Positions 7,202 to 16,239 are shown, counted from the stretch's first letter. The stretch is 64,000 nucleotides of DNA from CAG-411 sp045124315 (GCA_045124315.1 JBGVLO010000070.1:1-64000); one strand, 5' to 3'. Translations and numbers: made by a program. The notes: generated by a model from the sequence alone, not told the origin.

Positions 7202-8804
7202 TGAAGAATACAGTAAAATTTTAAAACAATATCATAAACTTTCTGACAGGCATATTTTAGTTGTTGAGACTGATATGCCTTATTCTGATATACAAAAGGT
7301 TGTCACGCTTTCTGATAAGATTCGCAAAGCAGGTAATGAACTTGTTGGTATTATGAGAAAGAATTATGACCAGTTAATTAGAACAAAGAAATGCCGTAAA
7401 CTGCTCAAACTGTATGGTGCTACAGAGAATAAAACTAAACGTAAGTTTTTAGCTAATCAGCTTAATGAAATGCAAAAACAGTATAATATCACATGGGATT
7501 TTTGCAGAACTGCAATGATACCGATAGGTAAGAAATATGGTATAGATGCTGTATTTGCTCTCACTAAAGCCGAAGATGTGTGGAGGGGTATGGAAAAATG
7601 TCTTTATGGTAATGGAAAAAACATACATTTTTCTAAAAACGGGGAGTTGCCATGTATCAGAGCAAAGCAGATAAATCGTGGTATTCCGATATCTGTTAAA
7701 GAAAATAAACTGCAGTTTAAACTTGGTAAAACTGTTTTTGGTATACAAATTAAAGACAGATTTCAAAATGATGAAGTGAATGCTGTTTTGTCTTATCTTT
7801 CTGAACCTAAGATTATTGACAAAAAAGCAGTTGAGACTTTTATTGAAAATGCCTGTTGTATGGATACATACAGGCCCTGCTATGCTACTCTTGTTCCAAA
7901 GCTGATTCGGGGTAGGTACAGAGTATACCTGCATATAACCATCGAAGGGAAAGCAGTGCCTAAATATGACAGATTTGGTAATCCACGACATAAGCTTGGT
8001 AAAGGATTTATTGGAGCTGATATTGGAACACAGACAGTAGCTTATACATCTGATGCGGAAGTAGGATTGAAAAATCTGTCTGAACGTGGCAACAGTATTC
8101 AGACTTCCGAAAAAAAGGAATATCTGCTTTACCGTGCAATGGACAGGTCGAGGCGGGCGACTAATCCACAGAATTATAATGAAGACGGTACTGTTAAAAA
8201 AGGTCGCAAAAGTTGGAAGTATTCTAACAGATATAAGAAATTAAAAGCCAGACATACAGAATTATGTCGTATCAATGCTGTTAACAGACAACTTGCAATA
8301 AATGAAGACGCCAACCATTTGCGAAGTATCGGAGATACATTTATTACAGAGCCTAAAAATGCAGGTAAACTGATGAAACGTGCCAAAGAGACAACTAAGA
8401 ACAGCAAAGGCAGGTTCAATAGAAAAAAACGTTTTGGCAGGTCTGTTAAAAACCGTTGTCCGGGTGGATTTCAGACTACCGTGGAAAAGAAATTCAAGGT
8501 CACAGGCGGTACATACATAGAAGTCCCGAATAATTACAGAGCGAGCCAGTATGACCATACGGCAGATGACTATATCAAAAAGAAACTGTCGGACAGACTT
8601 TATAAATTAAGAGACGGTACGGAAGTCCAAAGGGACTGGTATTCATCGTTCCTTCTCTACTGCTACGATTACAAAGCACAGAGTATAGATAAAGAAAAAT
8701 GTACAGCCGAATTTAGCAGACATTATGATAGAGAAAAAGACCTGATTTCTTGGATTAGAGAGAATAGGATTAAAATATTGAACAGTGGAATTAAAGTAGC
8801 TTAA
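7194..8804 (+). CDS. tnpB: TnpB-type RNA-guided nuclease without zinc-finger cysteines
   Basis: A 536-aa TnpB/OrfB homologue. The ATG at 7194 overlaps the tnpA stop. The three RuvC acids are present: D276 in GADIGTQT, E386 in FITEPKN and D481 in VQRDWYS. Between the second and third, where most TnpB proteins carry two CxxC pairs, this one has YRASQYDHTADDY and KKLSDRLYKL with no cysteines. It belongs to a clostridial subgroup with that feature. At 536 aa it is longer than the usual 400 or so. TnpB proteins use an RNA from the transposon right end to cleave the donor site and so help retain the element. The bases after the right end, which would be the guide, lie inside the flagellin gene. Confidence 0.85.
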   Translation: MIDEEYSKILKQYHKLSDRHILVVETDMPYSDIQKVVTLSDKIRKAGNELVGIMRKNYDQLIRTKKCRKLLKLYGATENKTKRKFLANQLNEMQKQYNITWDFCRTAMIPIGKKYGIDAVFALTKAEDVWRGMEKCLYGNGKNIHFSKNGELPCIRAKQINRGIPISVKENKLQFKLGKTVFGIQIKDRFQNDEVNAVLSYLSEPKIIDKKAVETFIENACCMDTYRPCYATLVPKLIRGRYRVYLHITIEGKAVPKYDRFGNPRHKLGKGFIGADIGTQTVAYTSDAEVGLKNLSERGNSIQTSEKKEYLLYRAMDRSRRATNPQNYNEDGTVKKGRKSWKYSNRYKKLKARHTELCRINAVNRQLAINEDANHLRSIGDTFITEPKNAGKLMKRAKETTKNSKGRFNRKKRFGRSVKNRCPGGFQTTVEKKFKVTGGTYIEVPNNYRASQYDHTADDYIKKKLSDRLYKLRDGTEVQRDWYSSFLLYCYDYKAQSIDKEKCTAEFSRHYDREKDLISWIRENRIKILNSGIKVA

Positions 8805-9005
8805 CAGTAAAATAATAGGGAGATTGACTATACTTCCTTGCTGAGATGCAGAAATTTATCGTTAATGTGGTCGTTGGACTGCTTGGTAATGAAAGTCCTC
8901 ACTCAAACAGATTTATACTCATATATCCAAAGTCTGAGAACGATGTACGATTATGAGCTACACTTGGCAGTGAGAACCCCACGGGCTTGCCCGTGGGAGT
9001 AGTCA
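8805..9005 (+). ncRNA. Candidate omega-RNA region and right end of the TnpB element
   Basis: About 200 non-coding bases follow the tnpB stop and end in a perfect hairpin CCCACGGGC-TT-GCCCGTGGG (8978-8997) plus AGTAGTCA, as at the right ends of IS200/IS605 elements. In characterised TnpB systems the guide RNA scaffold covers this part and the guide is the first ~16-20 bases beyond the end. Here these would start GCCAGAATAATATAGC in the flagellin 5' region. Assignment is by position and analogy. Confidence 0.55.
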
Positions 9006-12000
9006 GCCAGAATAATATAGCATCTATGTATGGAGACAGGATGTTAAAGAATACCAATTACAAATTGAATAAGAGTGCACAAAAGCTCTCCAGTGGATAT
9101 CGTATTAATTCTGCAGCAGACAATGCAGCCGGACTTGCCATTTCCGAGAAGATGCGGGGGCAGATCAGAGGATTGAATCGTGCTAAGGATAATGTAGACG
9201 AGGGCATTCATTTTGTTGAGACGGTAGATGGTGTGATGGGAGAAGTCACAAGCATGGTTCATCGTATGCAGGAGTTGACGGTGCAGGCACTGAATGATAC
9301 AAATACAGAAGAAGATAAGATTCATATTCAGCAGGAGATTGATCAGTTATCTCAGGAAATCAATCGAATGGCAAATCAGAGTGAGTGTAACACTATGAAG
9401 GTGTTTGAGCGGCATGAGCCAACATATAGCAGTTTTAAGGGAGTAAAGACCTGGCCTATGGATGCGTTGCATACAGTGATAGATCCCAATAATACATTGG
9501 AGGTAGCTCTGTCAGAGCAGTATGATCCGTCGGAGGTAAAAGTTACCATACCAGATGGTACTTACACGACTTTGGAGTTAACCGAACAGATAGAAGAGCA
9601 ATTACGGGGACAGCAACCGGAGGAAACTCGTTTTGTCTTTGAGTATGCTCCGGATTCTGTTTGTAATCTGACTTTTGAGGGTGGCACGGAGATTGAGAAG
9701 GTACAGGGAGCATTGGCATATTTATTCTACGATATCACTTCCGCAAATGATGTGGGAAATTTGATTGGAACCACACAGATTGTTGCCGGAGCACCCCTAA
9801 TGATTGTTGCCGGTCAAAATGATGAATTGAAGTTTACTGTTGATGATATGAATGGAAATACCTATTCGTTTGGGATGGTCTTAGCAGAGGGATCGTATAC
9901 TAAGGAAGATTTGATCGATGCATTGAACAAGGAGTTTGAGGCACAGGGCAATACAGATCTGGTTGCCAAGGAACATGGAGCAGATGGAGTGATGATCAGT
10001 GCGGGAGCCAGTCTGATCACCGGATTAAAGGGAAATATGTTTCGTATTGAAAAATCAAGTGAGACGATTTATAATTCGGCTTTTTACGATAATGCCATGT
10101 ATGGTGAGAAGGCGGTAAAGCAGGCAAAAGTTACAGGTGAAGCATATTATAATACATCCTTATGCAGCAAAATTTCCATCACTCAGGATAATAATAAATT
10201 AAGCTTTCGTTTAAAAGGTGAGACGAATTATACCACCATTACCATTCCGGAAGGACGCTACACGGTTTATGATTTGTATTCTACATTAAGCAGGAAATTG
10301 TCTGCTGACCAGAAGAAAACATGGAATTTCTCTTATACAAGCAGTTATCGATATGTGAATAACTGTTATGGTTATTATAATTCGTTAATTTTAATGGCAA
10401 ACGGGGAAGCTTCTAACTATGAAATAGAATTTGATACCTCAACCCCTGTGGAGGATAGTACATACAAATCCTTGTTTGTGGATACCTATATGAATGTCAG
10501 GGATGGATCTGGAAATCTATTGACTGCACAGTTGATCGACGGTTCGGATACCTATTATCGGAGTGGAAGAGTATATACTGCAGGCCAGAAAGTTGAATTG
10601 ACTGCACAGAATGGTACATTTCAGGTTAGCTGTTCTTATGTGGATCCTGTAGATGCTATAACAAAGAGTGCAAATACTACCATCGAATTGGGAAGTCAAA
10701 CATATGCAGATGTGAATGCTTTGGTAAATGATATTAATGCAAGTCTTGCATTGAATCCCACACTGAAAGATCGGGTAAAGGCACAGTATAATACTACGAA
10801 TAGCAAGCTGGAGCTTGTTCCGGTGACCAAGGGAGATTTGAATATAAAGAGTATTTCCTGCAGTTCCAAGGATTCTACAACTTACACCGAGCTCTTCAAT
10901 CAGAATGGGTTATCATACTACAGTGGGGGTTATTATTCTGTCGGAAAAGATGTGGCAGGTCAGGGAAACACAAGACCTGTGCAGGCCAGCTTTACATTAA
11001 ACTATAGTCTGACAACTTCGGATACGGTAATAAATGACAGTAATGATACCTTGATTTTGTATGTAGATGGAAAAAAGAATACGGTTAAGTTAACACATGG
11101 TACCTATTCCCAGAGTGCATTTGTCAGTGAACTGAATCGGCAGGTGAATCCACTGGGAGTGACGGTTTCTTTAAGTGGTAGCAATGCGTTAACATTTACG
11201 AGAAATCAGGCAGGAAGTAGATATTCTATTGGAATTAGTAGTTATAATACTGGGGATACGGCTGTTTCCGGTGCGTTGATGACACCAATTCCAGTTGTTC
11301 GTACAGCAAGTAGGGATACGATTTCGGCGTCCTATATTATTTCCACCCAGCCGATTGCAAATGATTTTGAGATAACCGCAACAAATGATTATTTAAAGTT
11401 CTCTTATTCAGAGAATGGAAGTAGACAAACCTATGAAATAAAACTTGAAAAGAAAGCCTATGCAACGGTAGATGCTCTGGTACAGGAGTTACAGTCAAAA
11501 ATTGATGACAAGGTTGGAAGTGGAAAGATTAAGGTTTCAAAGACAACGGACGGCAAGCTGAAGATCGCCACAGAAGCTTCAGACAGTATGCATCAATTGT
11601 CTGATTTTGATGGTGGTTTTTATGAATTTGTAATCAATTCCAAAAACAAAGTATCGAAGGCTCCTACTTATGTCTCAGGTTCGGTTGGACTTTCACCTAC
11701 TTATGTTGTAGGTCGTGCCGATATTAAAAATAATCCGGTAACCATTAAAAGCGGAGTCAATGATGAGTTATCCATTGATATGACCTATTTAACTGCGGAT
11801 AATACGCCGACCATGGTCACACTTACTACAAAGCTGCCTGCAGGAACCTATAGCGGAGCGGATATTGCAACGAAGTTGCAGGAAGGATTAAACCAGCAGT
11901 TACAAGACAAAAGCATAGACGGTTTTTCCATCAAGGCTGCAGTTGGTGCAGTATTTGGGGAGACAGTTGCAGGATTTGACCCACGTACGGTAGTGAGTTT

Positions 12001-12805
12001 TCAGTTAGAGTCAACAGATGCTTCCAAGTTATATAATGTAACCAAGGCGTATAAGCTGGATGGTGTAAGTGGAAGTGCAGCCTATTCTGTATTTTATAAG
12101 ACTTCAGGAATTCCTCGCCCTGCATCGGTTACAGGGACGAGAAATGTATCAGATGGGGTAGAGATTACAGATGAGAATAACCAATTGCAGTTTAATGTAG
12201 ACGGTGTGGATTATAGTTATACCTTTCCAAATGGAACTTACACAGCCACTGAGTTTGAAAACCTGTTCAAACAAATGTTGCAGCAGCCGGATCAAAATGG
12301 GCAGACTGCACCGGTTGATATGGAGATTACGGATGCCGGTACTGTGAAGTTAAGTCACCAGAAGTATGGAAATCATGTGATAAAGGATATAACAGGAGGT
12401 ATGGCTGGCTACATCTTCTTTTCCATTGATAATCAGGTAAATAAGTCTGGTATGCGAATTCAGGCAGGAAGTAGCAGTGGACAGGAGATTGTTCTCAACA
12501 AAATTGCGTTGAGTTTATCTCAGTTAAAGCTAGATGCAATTGATGTAACAAGACATTCTCATGCGCAATACGCTTTGAAGAATTTGTCTTATGCTGTGGA
12601 TTATTTGAATGGGAAAAGAAGTTTATATGGAGCAAAAGAGAACCGATTGGAGGCAGCAAAACGATTGGCAGAAAATGCTTCTCTAAATTTGCAATCGGCA
12701 GAGAGTCAAATCAGGGATACCGATATGGCGGATGCAATTATGGATTACTCCAAAGAGCAGATTTTAAGACAGGAAAATATGTCAGTCTTGGCACAGGCGA
12801 ATTAA
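8987..12805 (+). CDS. Giant flagellin, start disrupted and C-terminus cut by a stop
   Basis: The frame encodes a 1272-aa flagellin. The N-terminal D0/D1 part (NNIASMYGDRML, KLSSGYRINSAADNAAGLAI, MRGQIRGL) and C-terminal part (SAESQIRDTDMADAI, LRQENMSVLAQAN) are canonical. Between them are about 1000 residues made of roughly eight beta-rich units with a shared pattern: NDxLxF, a hydrophobic strand, xGTYT, then an amphipathic helix. The only in-frame starts (TTG 8987, GTG 8993) are in the IS right-end hairpin and have no ribosome binding site, so the native start is lost. The C-terminus stops at AQAN; without the TAA at 12803 the frame continues MSQGVLSFLQ, the expected flagellin tail. The gene is probably not a working filament protein at present. 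Flanking pse genes suggest it was glycosylated. Confidence 0.85.
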   Translation: MPVGVVSQNNIASMYGDRMLKNTNYKLNKSAQKLSSGYRINSAADNAAGLAISEKMRGQIRGLNRAKDNVDEGIHFVETVDGVMGEVTSMVHRMQELTVQALNDTNTEEDKIHIQQEIDQLSQEINRMANQSECNTMKVFERHEPTYSSFKGVKTWPMDALHTVIDPNNTLEVALSEQYDPSEVKVTIPDGTYTTLELTEQIEEQLRGQQPEETRFVFEYAPDSVCNLTFEGGTEIEKVQGALAYLFYDITSANDVGNLIGTTQIVAGAPLMIVAGQNDELKFTVDDMNGNTYSFGMVLAEGSYTKEDLIDALNKEFEAQGNTDLVAKEHGADGVMISAGASLITGLKGNMFRIEKSSETIYNSAFYDNAMYGEKAVKQAKVTGEAYYNTSLCSKISITQDNNKLSFRLKGETNYTTITIPEGRYTVYDLYSTLSRKLSADQKKTWNFSYTSSYRYVNNCYGYYNSLILMANGEASNYEIEFDTSTPVEDSTYKSLFVDTYMNVRDGSGNLLTAQLIDGSDTYYRSGRVYTAGQKVELTAQNGTFQVSCSYVDPVDAITKSANTTIELGSQTYADVNALVNDINASLALNPTLKDRVKAQYNTTNSKLELVPVTKGDLNIKSISCSSKDSTTYTELFNQNGLSYYSGGYYSVGKDVAGQGNTRPVQASFTLNYSLTTSDTVINDSNDTLILYVDGKKNTVKLTHGTYSQSAFVSELNRQVNPLGVTVSLSGSNALTFTRNQAGSRYSIGISSYNTGDTAVSGALMTPIPVVRTASRDTISASYIISTQPIANDFEITATNDYLKFSYSENGSRQTYEIKLEKKAYATVDALVQELQSKIDDKVGSGKIKVSKTTDGKLKIATEASDSMHQLSDFDGGFYEFVINSKNKVSKAPTYVSGSVGLSPTYVVGRADIKNNPVTIKSGVNDELSIDMTYLTADNTPTMVTLTTKLPAGTYSGADIATKLQEGLNQQLQDKSIDGFSIKAAVGAVFGETVAGFDPRTVVSFQLESTDASKLYNVTKAYKLDGVSGSAAYSVFYKTSGIPRPASVTGTRNVSDGVEITDENNQLQFNVDGVDYSYTFPNGTYTATEFENLFKQMLQQPDQNGQTAPVDMEITDAGTVKLSHQKYGNHVIKDITGGMAGYIFFSIDNQVNKSGMRIQAGSSSGQEIVLNKIALSLSQLKLDAIDVTRHSHAQYALKNLSYAVDYLNGKRSLYGAKENRLEAAKRLAENASLNLQSAESQIRDTDMADAIMDYSKEQILRQENMSVLAQAN

Positions 12806-12844
12806 ATGAGCCAAGGAGTATTGTCATTTTTGCAGATACAGTAG
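12803..12844 (+). pseudogene. Orphaned C-terminal codons of the flagellin
   Basis: After the TAA the same frame reads MSQGVLSFLQIQ and stops at TAG 12842-12844. Flagellins usually end AQANQxxQGVLxLLQ, so TAA most simply replaces an ancestral CAA (Gln) codon. Loss of the last residues normally harms subunit packing and export interactions. Confidence 0.7.
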
Positions 12845-12951
12845 GAGGGAATTTTTCTAATTATTTAATATTCTGACGAAAATGTAACTACTTAGAACTA
12901 TATAATGGAATAGTTACAACAGCATAATGAGAGAAAAGGGAGAGAGAAAAA

Positions 12952-14073
12952 ATGTACATACCATATGGAAGACAATGTATTGAACAGGATGATATTGATG
13001 CAGTTGTGGAGGTATTAAAAAGTGACTATGTCACCACCGGACCTTCCGTGACTGCATTTGAGAAAGCGGTTGCGGAATACACTGGCGCAAAGTATGCGGT
13101 GGCAGTTTCTAACGGAACAGCAGCGTTACATATTGCCTGCCTGGCAGCAGGAATAAAAGAGGGGGATGAAGTGATTACAACACCTATCACTTTTGCGGCT
13201 TCCTCAAACTGCGCTCTATATTGCGGAGCAACACCGGTATTTGCGGATATTGATCCGGAAACTTATAATATTGACCCTGCAGATATTGAGCGAAAGATTA
13301 CAGCACGCACGAAAGCCATTGTTGCGGTTCATTTTACCGGACAGCCTTGTAAGATGGATGAGATTCATCACATTGCGGAGAGATACCATTTGATCGTTAT
13401 TGAAGATGCAGCCCATGCTCTTGGCGCAGATTACAAAGGACAAAAGATTGGTAGCATGTCAGATATGACGACTTTTAGCTTTCATCCGGTAAAACATATT
13501 ACAACCGGAGAAGGTGGAATGGTTACGACGAACAATGAAGAATTTTATGAAAAATTAGTACAATTCCGCAGTCACGGTATCACCAGGGATCCGCGTTTCT
13601 TAAGAAAAGAAGATGGTGCATGGTATTATGAACAATTAGATTTAGGATTTAATTACCGAATCACGGATATTCAGTGTGCATTAGGTATATCCCAAATGAA
13701 AAAGTTAGATCGTTTTGTTGAGAGAAGAAGAGAGATTGCTGCAAGATATGACCAGGCACTGGGAGACTGCAAGCAACTACTGTTGCCAAAACAGGAACCA
13801 GGATGTAACAATAGCTGGCATTTATATGTTGTGCAGGTTTTAGATAAGGGAAGAAAAGAAATATTTGATGCAATGAGACAAAAGAACATTGGGGTAAATG
13901 TCCATTATATTCCGGTGTATAAGCATCCATACTACCAGGAACATGGATACGAAAATGTGTGTTGTAAAAATGCAGAACAATATTATGAGCGTGCAATCAG
14001 TCTGCCAATGTATCCTTTGCTTACCGATGAAGAGCAGGATTATGTGATACAGTGCTTACTGGAATGTTTGTAG
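12952..14073 (+). CDS. pseC: PseC, UDP-4-amino-4,6-dideoxy-N-acetyl-altrosamine transaminase
   Basis: A 373-aa PLP-dependent sugar aminotransferase (DegT/DnrJ/EryC1 fold), complete in length. It starts IPYGRQCIEQDDIDAV, has VTTGPSVTAFE and VAVSNGTAALH, the phosphate/PLP region IEDAAHALGA and the Schiff-base lysine in FSFHPVKHITTGEGG. The ending HPYYQEHGYEN and AISLPMYPLLT is typical of PseC. It performs the second step towards pseudaminic acid, which modifies flagellins. GGGAGAGAG precedes the ATG. The stop codon TAG is supplied by an intergenic repeat (14062-14119), so the last residues may differ from the ancestral gene. pseB, pseF, pseH and pseI are not in the window. Confidence 0.88.
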   Translation: MYIPYGRQCIEQDDIDAVVEVLKSDYVTTGPSVTAFEKAVAEYTGAKYAVAVSNGTAALHIACLAAGIKEGDEVITTPITFAASSNCALYCGATPVFADIDPETYNIDPADIERKITARTKAIVAVHFTGQPCKMDEIHHIAERYHLIVIEDAAHALGADYKGQKIGSMSDMTTFSFHPVKHITTGEGGMVTTNNEEFYEKLVQFRSHGITRDPRFLRKEDGAWYYEQLDLGFNYRITDIQCALGISQMKKLDRFVERRREIAARYDQALGDCKQLLLPKQEPGCNNSWHLYVVQVLDKGRKEIFDAMRQKNIGVNVHYIPVYKHPYYQEHGYENVCCKNAEQYYERAISLPMYPLLTDEEQDYVIQCLLECL

Positions 14074-14119
14074 AATTGAGAGATTTGTTACCAGTGTAGC
14101 AATTCGTAGGTATCATTTA
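14062..14119 (-). repeat. ATGATACC-family repeat, partial copy
   Basis: TGTTTGTAGAATTG...TAGCAATTCGTAGGTATCAT matches 24044-24097 closely and, inverted, the ends of the elements at 32413 and 38539. It overlaps the pseC stop codon. Confidence 0.7.
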
Positions 14120-14123
14120 GATG

Positions 14124-14159
14124 GAATAGGCATGTCAGCTCACAGTGACATGCCTATTC
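14124..14159 (-). terminator. Terminator hairpin, copy of that at 3150
   Basis: GAATAGGCATGTCA pairs with TGACATGCCTATTC. It is the 3' hairpin of the deleted AAA/PD-(D/E)XK copy 3 and also follows pseC. Confidence 0.7.
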
Positions 14160-14413
14160 GTTGCAGTGCTTCTAAATACATTCCCATTCGTCAATAATGA
14201 TCACGAAAGGTTTTCCGGAAAGTACATAGATATCACTTATGATCATATGGATATCCTGTTCTTTATCAATTTTAATAGTGCATTCTTTTTCAAAGTCCCT
14301 GAATAATCGCTTTTTAATCTTTTCTACCAAATCTTCTTTGTGGAACTCTGCAAGCAAAACTCTTTTTCATATAGTATGGCTTTTTCTAAAAATGAAAGGA
14401 AAACTGGTGATAT
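14160..14413 (-). pseudogene. Deleted copy 3 of the AAA/PD-(D/E)XK gene module
   Basis: The minus strand keeps the 3' flank, one internal piece with the Walker B segment (SGKPFVIIIDEWEC, matching SEKPFVIIIDEWDC of the intact gene), and the upstream promoter region (GCAAGCAAAACTCTTTTT...). The N-terminal third and the whole C-terminal nuclease domain are gone. A 61-codon frame remains (14172-14357) but cannot be functional. Confidence 0.8.
14387..14413 (+). promoter_or_regulatory. Degenerate sigma-28 promoter, copy 3
   Basis: TAAA, 15 bases, then GGTGATAT (two changes from GCCGATAT). No flagellar gene follows; the next gene is an AAA ATPase 400 bases away. Confidence 0.5.
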
Positions 14414-14562
14414 ACTACATAAGACTATAGAGACGAAGTGGAAATGATACTATAGAAGTAGAAAAGTAACATATAGATTTGATAGAAATAAAAGCTAGCA
14501 TATAGTATAATAGAGCTATATGATAGCATTTTTGTTAGGCTGGCAGATGGGAACAATATGGG

Positions 14563-14700
14563 GTTACAGTTCGCATATCTGTGAACTGTAACGGATTTGG
14601 GCAATGCTGCGCATGAAAAATTGTCCAAATCTGCACACGGTAGACTTTCATACGGTATTTTCGTTACCGAAAATACCTACCTGTGAATAGTAACCTAATA
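14563..14700. repeat. Long palindromic intergenic repeat, copy A
   Basis: It starts with GTTACAGTTC...GAACTGTAAC (14563-14592), then TTTGGGCAATGCTGC, and ends with a second hairpin GGTATTTTCG...CGAAAATACC. The same order occurs in inverted orientation at 43690-43806 with only scattered differences. It fills most of the 730-base gap between pseC and the AAA gene. Confidence 0.8.
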
Positions 14701-14807
14701 TGGGCAGACTTGTGTAATGACAAGCAGAAAAAGGTAGAGAATAAAACCAATAAATGTTACAATTATAAAGAAATGTTCTAGTATTTTAAGTAATGAAGGA
14801 GCCATTT

Positions 14808-16127
14808 ATGAAGATTACAATAAAAAATGTTGGGAAAATAAAAAGAGCGGATGTGGCTATTGATGGAATTACTGTGATTGCGGGTGAAAACGATACAGGA
14901 AAAAGTACAGTAGGAAAAGCTCTATTCGCTGTTTTTAATAGTTTTTATGAATTGGATAACAGAATTTTAAGGGATAAAAAAAATAGTATAGAAAGCGTAC
15001 TGGAAAATATTGCAGAAGAAGTTACTGAAGAGGCAATGTTATTTGAGAATGAACCTTTCACAAATAAAATAATAGAAAATGCAAGTTTTTATATAAATGA
15101 ATATGGAAAGTTAGAAAAAGATATCATGGAATGGCTATGTTCTGAATTTTCAATGGAGATGGATGAGATAGATAAAGAAAATCTGAACGATGAGATTAAT
15201 CGTATCATTGAGAAAATAAGCATATCTGATGAAAAGATGATAGAAAAAATAATAGATAATCACATGTTGGCAGAGTTCTCTGAGCAAATAAATAATATCT
15301 ATAGTGAAGATAAGGCTAATGTAGAATTAAATATTAAGAATCAGAGTGTAAACATAACCTTTCAAAATAATCGAGTAAGTAAATTGGACAGAAGATTCAG
15401 TTTAAAAACAGAAGTGGTATATTTTGATGATCCGTTTGTATTGGATGATGGAAGAGAGTGGCGTGCATATAGGACTGGTAGGCGAAGGTATTGGGGCCAT
15501 AGAGGCCATATGAGATGCAAAGTATTTTCTAATAACAATTCTCAAAATATTGTGGATGAGATTATTGTCAACAATAAGTTTGAACAAATTTATAAAAAAA
15601 TTGAAAAAATATGTGATGGTAATATTGTAATAAAAGGGGCAAGAATTGGATATCAAAAGAAGGATAGTGACAGAGTATTAGATGTGGCAAATCTTTCCAC
15701 AGGATTAAAAATGTTTGTTATATTAAAGTCACTGTTAACAAATGGAACACTGGAACAGAACGGAACGATAATTTTAGATGAACCGGAAATTCATTTACAT
15801 CCGGAGTGGCAGTTGATTTTTGCAGAATTAATCGTATTAATTCAGAAGAAATTTGGAATGCATATTTTGCTAAATACACACAGTCCATATTTTTTAAATG
15901 CAATAGAAGTGTATTCCACCAAATATGGCATTGAAGATAAGTGTAAATATTATATGACCAATGCAAATCAGGATGGTAGTGTCATTGAGGATGTTTCTGA
16001 TAATATAGAAAAGATTTACAAAAAGCTTGCTGTTCGATTTGATTTGGAAAGAAACAAAGGATTATATTTTAGGGATGTGCACACATATACAAAAGAGGAA
16101 TTTCAGAAGTTCATTGATAACATATAA
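14808..16127 (+). CDS. AAA family ATPase (AAA_21/AAA_15, SMC-like)
   Basis: A 439-aa ATP-binding protein; the ATG at 14808 follows AAGGAG. Walker A is AGENDTGKST near residue 27; the C-terminal half has LSTGLKMFVIL, Walker B TIILDEPEIHLHP and switch HILLNTHSPYFL. The middle is acidic and probably coiled. This is the single-gene overcoming-lysogenisation-like ATPase class found in defence islands and near mobile DNA; no nuclease or TOPRIM partner is encoded next to it. It differs from the AAA protein at 969-2123. Function is unknown; a role in defence is inference from family and context. Confidence 0.8.
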   Translation: MKITIKNVGKIKRADVAIDGITVIAGENDTGKSTVGKALFAVFNSFYELDNRILRDKKNSIESVLENIAEEVTEEAMLFENEPFTNKIIENASFYINEYGKLEKDIMEWLCSEFSMEMDEIDKENLNDEINRIIEKISISDEKMIEKIIDNHMLAEFSEQINNIYSEDKANVELNIKNQSVNITFQNNRVSKLDRRFSLKTEVVYFDDPFVLDDGREWRAYRTGRRRYWGHRGHMRCKVFSNNNSQNIVDEIIVNNKFEQIYKKIEKICDGNIVIKGARIGYQKKDSDRVLDVANLSTGLKMFVILKSLLTNGTLEQNGTIILDEPEIHLHPEWQLIFAELIVLIQKKFGMHILLNTHSPYFLNAIEVYSTKYGIEDKCKYYMTNANQDGSVIEDVSDNIEKIYKKLAVRFDLERNKGLYFRDVHTYTKEEFQKFIDNI

Positions 16128-16164
16128 AGATTAGAATCCATCAAAAGGAAATTAATACTTTTCA

Positions 16165-16194
16165 TTGCAACTTTAGAGTGACTTGTGCTATGAT
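16165..16194 (+). promoter_or_regulatory. Possible glmS promoter
   Basis: TTGCAA, 18 bases, TATGAT, 86 bases before glmS. Confidence 0.4.
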
Positions 16195-16206
16195 AGAGAC
16201 GATGTT

Positions 16207-16239
16207 GTAACTATTCATGGGGAGCCTGTGAATCGTTAC
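16207..16239 (+). promoter_or_regulatory. Hairpin in the glmS leader
   Basis: GTAACTATTCA pairs with TGAATCGTTAC with one mismatch. No glmS ribozyme core is recognisable in the 150-base leader; the hairpin resembles the GTAAC-ended repeat family. Confidence 0.45.

Noticed and set aside
7194..8804. Nuclease-dead TldR-type repressor
   Set aside because: All three RuvC acids (D276, E386, D481) are in place, so a nuclease-dead reading is not supported.
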